Origin: an uncultured Lachnospiraceae bacterium
Lineage (GTDB): Bacteria > Bacillota > Clostridia > Lachnospirales > Lachnospiraceae
DNA: 7,136 bases
Assembly: GCA_947653315.1 (NCBI GenBank)
Contig: CANTGP010000152.1
Span: forward strand, 1-7,136
Direction: 5' to 3'
The notes beneath the pieces are model-generated. The model saw only the letters and a list, made by a program, of their open reading frames with translations, was not told the DNA's origin and did not search any database. Shown here in pieces: positions 5,811 to 7,136 of this stretch (its first letter is position 1; each line of letters opens with the position of its first letter). The translations under genes were made by a program, and so were the position numbers.

Positions 5811-5896
5811 ATCGAGTAGGGGAAGGTTTTTCTCCCCTACTCGCCGCGCGCCCCGCATGCTGTGAAACAGCAAACTTCCATATGCGGGGCTGTGCA
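5810..5896. repeat. Structured intergenic element, copy 2 (direct repeat of copy 1)
   Basis: This copy starts with the same AATCGAG 84 nt after copy 1 and in the same orientation. Helix 1 is CGAGTAGGGGA (5813-5823) with TCCCCTACTCG (5833-5843). The block CGCCGCGCGCCCCG is unchanged. Helix 2 is CCCCGCAT (5851-5858) with ATGCGGGG (5882-5889). Helix 3 is GCTGT (5859-5863) with ACAGC (5867-5871), next to ACTTC. Where copy 2 differs from copy 1 in a stem, the partner base also changes, so pairing is kept. Confidence 0.8.
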
Positions 5897-5897
5897 T

Positions 5898-5932
5898 AAA
5901 AAAAGGGCAGGGAAAAATACCTTCTCCTGCCC
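5898..5932 (-). terminator. Rho-independent terminator of the DegV-family gene
   Basis: On the minus strand GGGCAGG (5932-5926) pairs with CCTGCCC (5911-5905), followed directly by seven U residues (5904-5898). It lies 45 nt past the DegV stop and is the clearest terminator in the window. Confidence 0.9.
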
Positions 5933-5977
5933 GTACATAAATGCATACTTTAAACATGCCCCAAAAAGAAAAATACC

Positions 5978-6847
5978 TTAACGCGATTCCCCCAAAAAGA
6001 ACAAAGCGACCGTTCCCGGACCGGAATGTGCGCCGATGGTAGGACCGATATGGTTCATCAGGAAACTTTCGATACCGAAACGCTCCCTGATTTCATCCCG
6101 TACCGCTTCCGCATCCTCAAGGGCATCCCCATGGCTGATAAAAATAATGGCATTATCCTTTCTGTAACTTCCCATTTTTTCTTCCATATAATCCACAAGG
6201 GCATGGAGGGACTTCTTCCTCCCCCGCACCTTTTGAATCGGAACCAAATGCCCTTCCCCGTCCACATGGAGAATCGGTTTAATCCCCACCACCGTTCCGA
6301 TAACCGCTGCCGTCCGGCTCACCCTGCCGCCGCGGTAAAGATGGTTTAAATCATCCACGGTGAAAATATGTACCAAATGGGGAATTTGCTCCTTCACCCA
6401 TTCGGCGGTTTCCTCCATGGACTTCCCCGCCTTCTGCTGCAACAGCGCATAATGAACCAAAAGCCCCTCTCCCATGGACGCGCACTTAGTGTCGATCACC
6501 GTCACCTTACAGTCCGGGTGATCCTCCATCACCATATCCGCGGCAAGACAGGCATTACCGTAAGTCCCGCTTAATCCCGAAGAAAAACAAAGATACAGCA
6601 ATTGCTTACTCTCTCTTAAATATTCCTCAAAATACATCCGGCACTCCTCCGGGTTCACCTGCGAAGTAGTCGGCATATTCCCGTCCCGCATCAAACCGTA
6701 AAACTCCTTCCAGTCCAGCTCATGCCCCCTGCTGTAAGTCTCCCCCTTCACCGTATAATTAAAAACCATCAGCCCCAACCCGTTTTCCCGGATATAATCC
6801 CCGGGCAAGTCTGCGGTTGTATTTGTAATAATCTTAAAATCAGGCAT
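5978..6847 (-). CDS. DegV-family fatty-acid-binding protein (FakB-like)
   Basis: The 289-residue product is a full-length DegV-family protein. These cytosolic proteins bind a fatty acid in a pocket, and in Firmicutes the FakB members present it to the kinase FakA for phosphorylation and entry into phospholipid synthesis. Visible motifs are TNTTADLP (8-15), TTSQVNPEE (60-68), the lipid-head-binding SSGLSGTY (89-96), VIDTKCASMGEG (117-128), YRGGRVS (171-177), GIKPILHVDGEG (188-199) and the C-terminal IGAHSGPGTVALFF (271-284). The start at 6847 is set by a strong upstream site; an in-frame ATG at 6877 lacks one and would add 10 residues. The gene has its own promoter and terminator and looks monocistronic. 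No fakA is visible, so its lipid role is inferred from the family. Confidence 0.95.
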   Translation of the reverse strand: MPDFKIITNTTADLPGDYIRENGLGLMVFNYTVKGETYSRGHELDWKEFYGLMRDGNMPTTSQVNPEECRMYFEEYLRESKQLLYLCFSSGLSGTYGNACLAADMVMEDHPDCKVTVIDTKCASMGEGLLVHYALLQQKAGKSMEETAEWVKEQIPHLVHIFTVDDLNHLYRGGRVSRTAAVIGTVVGIKPILHVDGEGHLVPIQKVRGRKKSLHALVDYMEEKMGSYRKDNAIIFISHGDALEDAEAVRDEIRERFGIESFLMNHIGPTIGAHSGPGTVALFFLGESR

Positions 6848-6854
6848 AAAAAAG

Positions 6855-6862
6855 CCCTCCTT
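6855..6862 (-). promoter_or_regulatory. Ribosome binding site that fixes the DegV start
   Basis: AAGGAGGG on the minus strand lies 7 nt before ATG 6845-6847 and is followed by CTTTTTT. It supports initiation at 6847 and not at the upstream in-frame ATG. Confidence 0.85.
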
Positions 6863-6909
6863 CCAACCAAATTCCACACCCCAAATACATTACATATCAA
6901 TTATCCAAG

Positions 6910-6938
6910 ATTCTACCACGTTTCCCCCCAAATTACAA
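6910..6938 (-). promoter_or_regulatory. Candidate sigma-A promoter of the DegV-family gene
   Basis: On the minus strand TTGTAA (6938-6933) and TAGAAT (6915-6910) are 17 nt apart. An extended -10 TGG (6918-6916) sits directly before the hexamer. The predicted transcript start is near 6903, giving a leader of about 55 nt. Confidence 0.6.
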
Positions 6939-6986
6939 CCCACCCCACTCCACCTGAAACCTATTTTTTATTCCCGCGAGCAACGA

Positions 6987-7018
6987 GCCAAGTAACCGCA
7001 CTTGTGCGGATATTTGGC
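6987..7018. repeat. Long imperfect hairpin upstream of the DegV-family gene
   Basis: GCCAAGTA (6987-6994) pairs with TATTTGGC (7011-7018) with one G-U pair. After an A-A mismatch, CCGCA (6996-7000) pairs with TGCGG (7005-7009). No T-run follows on either strand, so a standard terminator is unlikely. It may be part of a dispersed palindromic repeat or an RNA structure. Confidence 0.5.
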
Positions 7019-7136
7019 GGCAGCCTTGACTTACTGTCGTCACTTACAGCACTGTATGCACAGCACGGAAGTGATTATTTTGCGGGGCGGCGGCAGCGGG
7101 ATTGCCTGTCCCGGTTTTCCGTGCACTTTTTCCGGC
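7019..7136. other. Right-edge sequence without a convincing gene
   Basis: A plus-strand frame from ATG 7056 is open to the window edge for 27 codons and includes EVIILRGGGSGIA. That is loosely like the glycine-rich start of a nucleotide-binding protein. It has no ribosome binding site and nothing downstream can be seen, so I do not call it a gene. A short inverted pair CACTT (7041-7045)/AAGTG (7069-7073) is also present. Confidence 0.2.

Noticed and set aside
5726..5896. CRISPR array
   Set aside because: There are only two units, both are folded along their whole length with no unique spacers, and no cas genes are near.
5682..5957. Minus-strand frames of 91 and 78 codons across the repeats
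   Set aside because: They cross the degV terminator and both repeat copies, and their internal duplication (RGARRV twice) comes from the DNA repeat. No ribosome binding site or family resemblance is seen.

Overview
The window looks like a piece of a Clostridia chromosome, probably Lachnospiraceae-like. The reasons are the moderate G+C, strong AGGAGG-type ribosome binding sites, the gene families present and the U-tract terminator behind degV. This placement comes from overall character, not from a search.

Layout. (1) Positions 1-1747: right-hand end of a probable mobile element. It holds the tail of an unrecognised small gene and a complete large serine recombinase (221-1747, +). (2) Positions 1777-4576: a convergent minus-strand gene pair, an NhaC-family membrane exchanger followed by a MalY/PatB-type PLP C-S lyase. 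The lyase gene ends just short of a strong hairpin next to the recombinase gene. (3) Positions 4577-4887: a divergent, AT-rich control region with candidate promoters both ways, an 18-bp perfect palindrome inside the nhaC promoter and a second inverted repeat. (4) Positions 4888-5571: a YheO/DauR-type regulator (PAS-like domain plus HTH) transcribed away from nhaC. (5) Positions 5571-5896: no convincing gene. It carries two tandem ~85-nt copies of a structured element whose three helices differ between copies by compensatory changes, plus a possible decayed third copy. (6) Positions 5898-6938: a self-contained DegV-family gene (minus strand) with promoter and terminator. (7) Positions 6939-7136: upstream sequence with a long imperfect hairpin and no convincing gene.

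How the genes may work together. The regulator, exchanger and C-S lyase look like one locus. The regulator would sense a small molecule and act at the palindrome in the nhaC promoter. The exchanger would move a substrate, perhaps a sulfur-containing amino acid, and the lyase would cleave it to a thiol, pyruvate and ammonia. The substrate is inferred.

Two observations stand out. First, the well-placed ribosome binding site and ATG of nhaC are out of frame with the antiporter by one base. The frames can be joined at an A-AAA-AAC heptamer, through a one-base indel, or by reinitiation at an ATGA overlap. Second, the tandem element at 5726-5896 shows covariation, so its fold is probably under selection.
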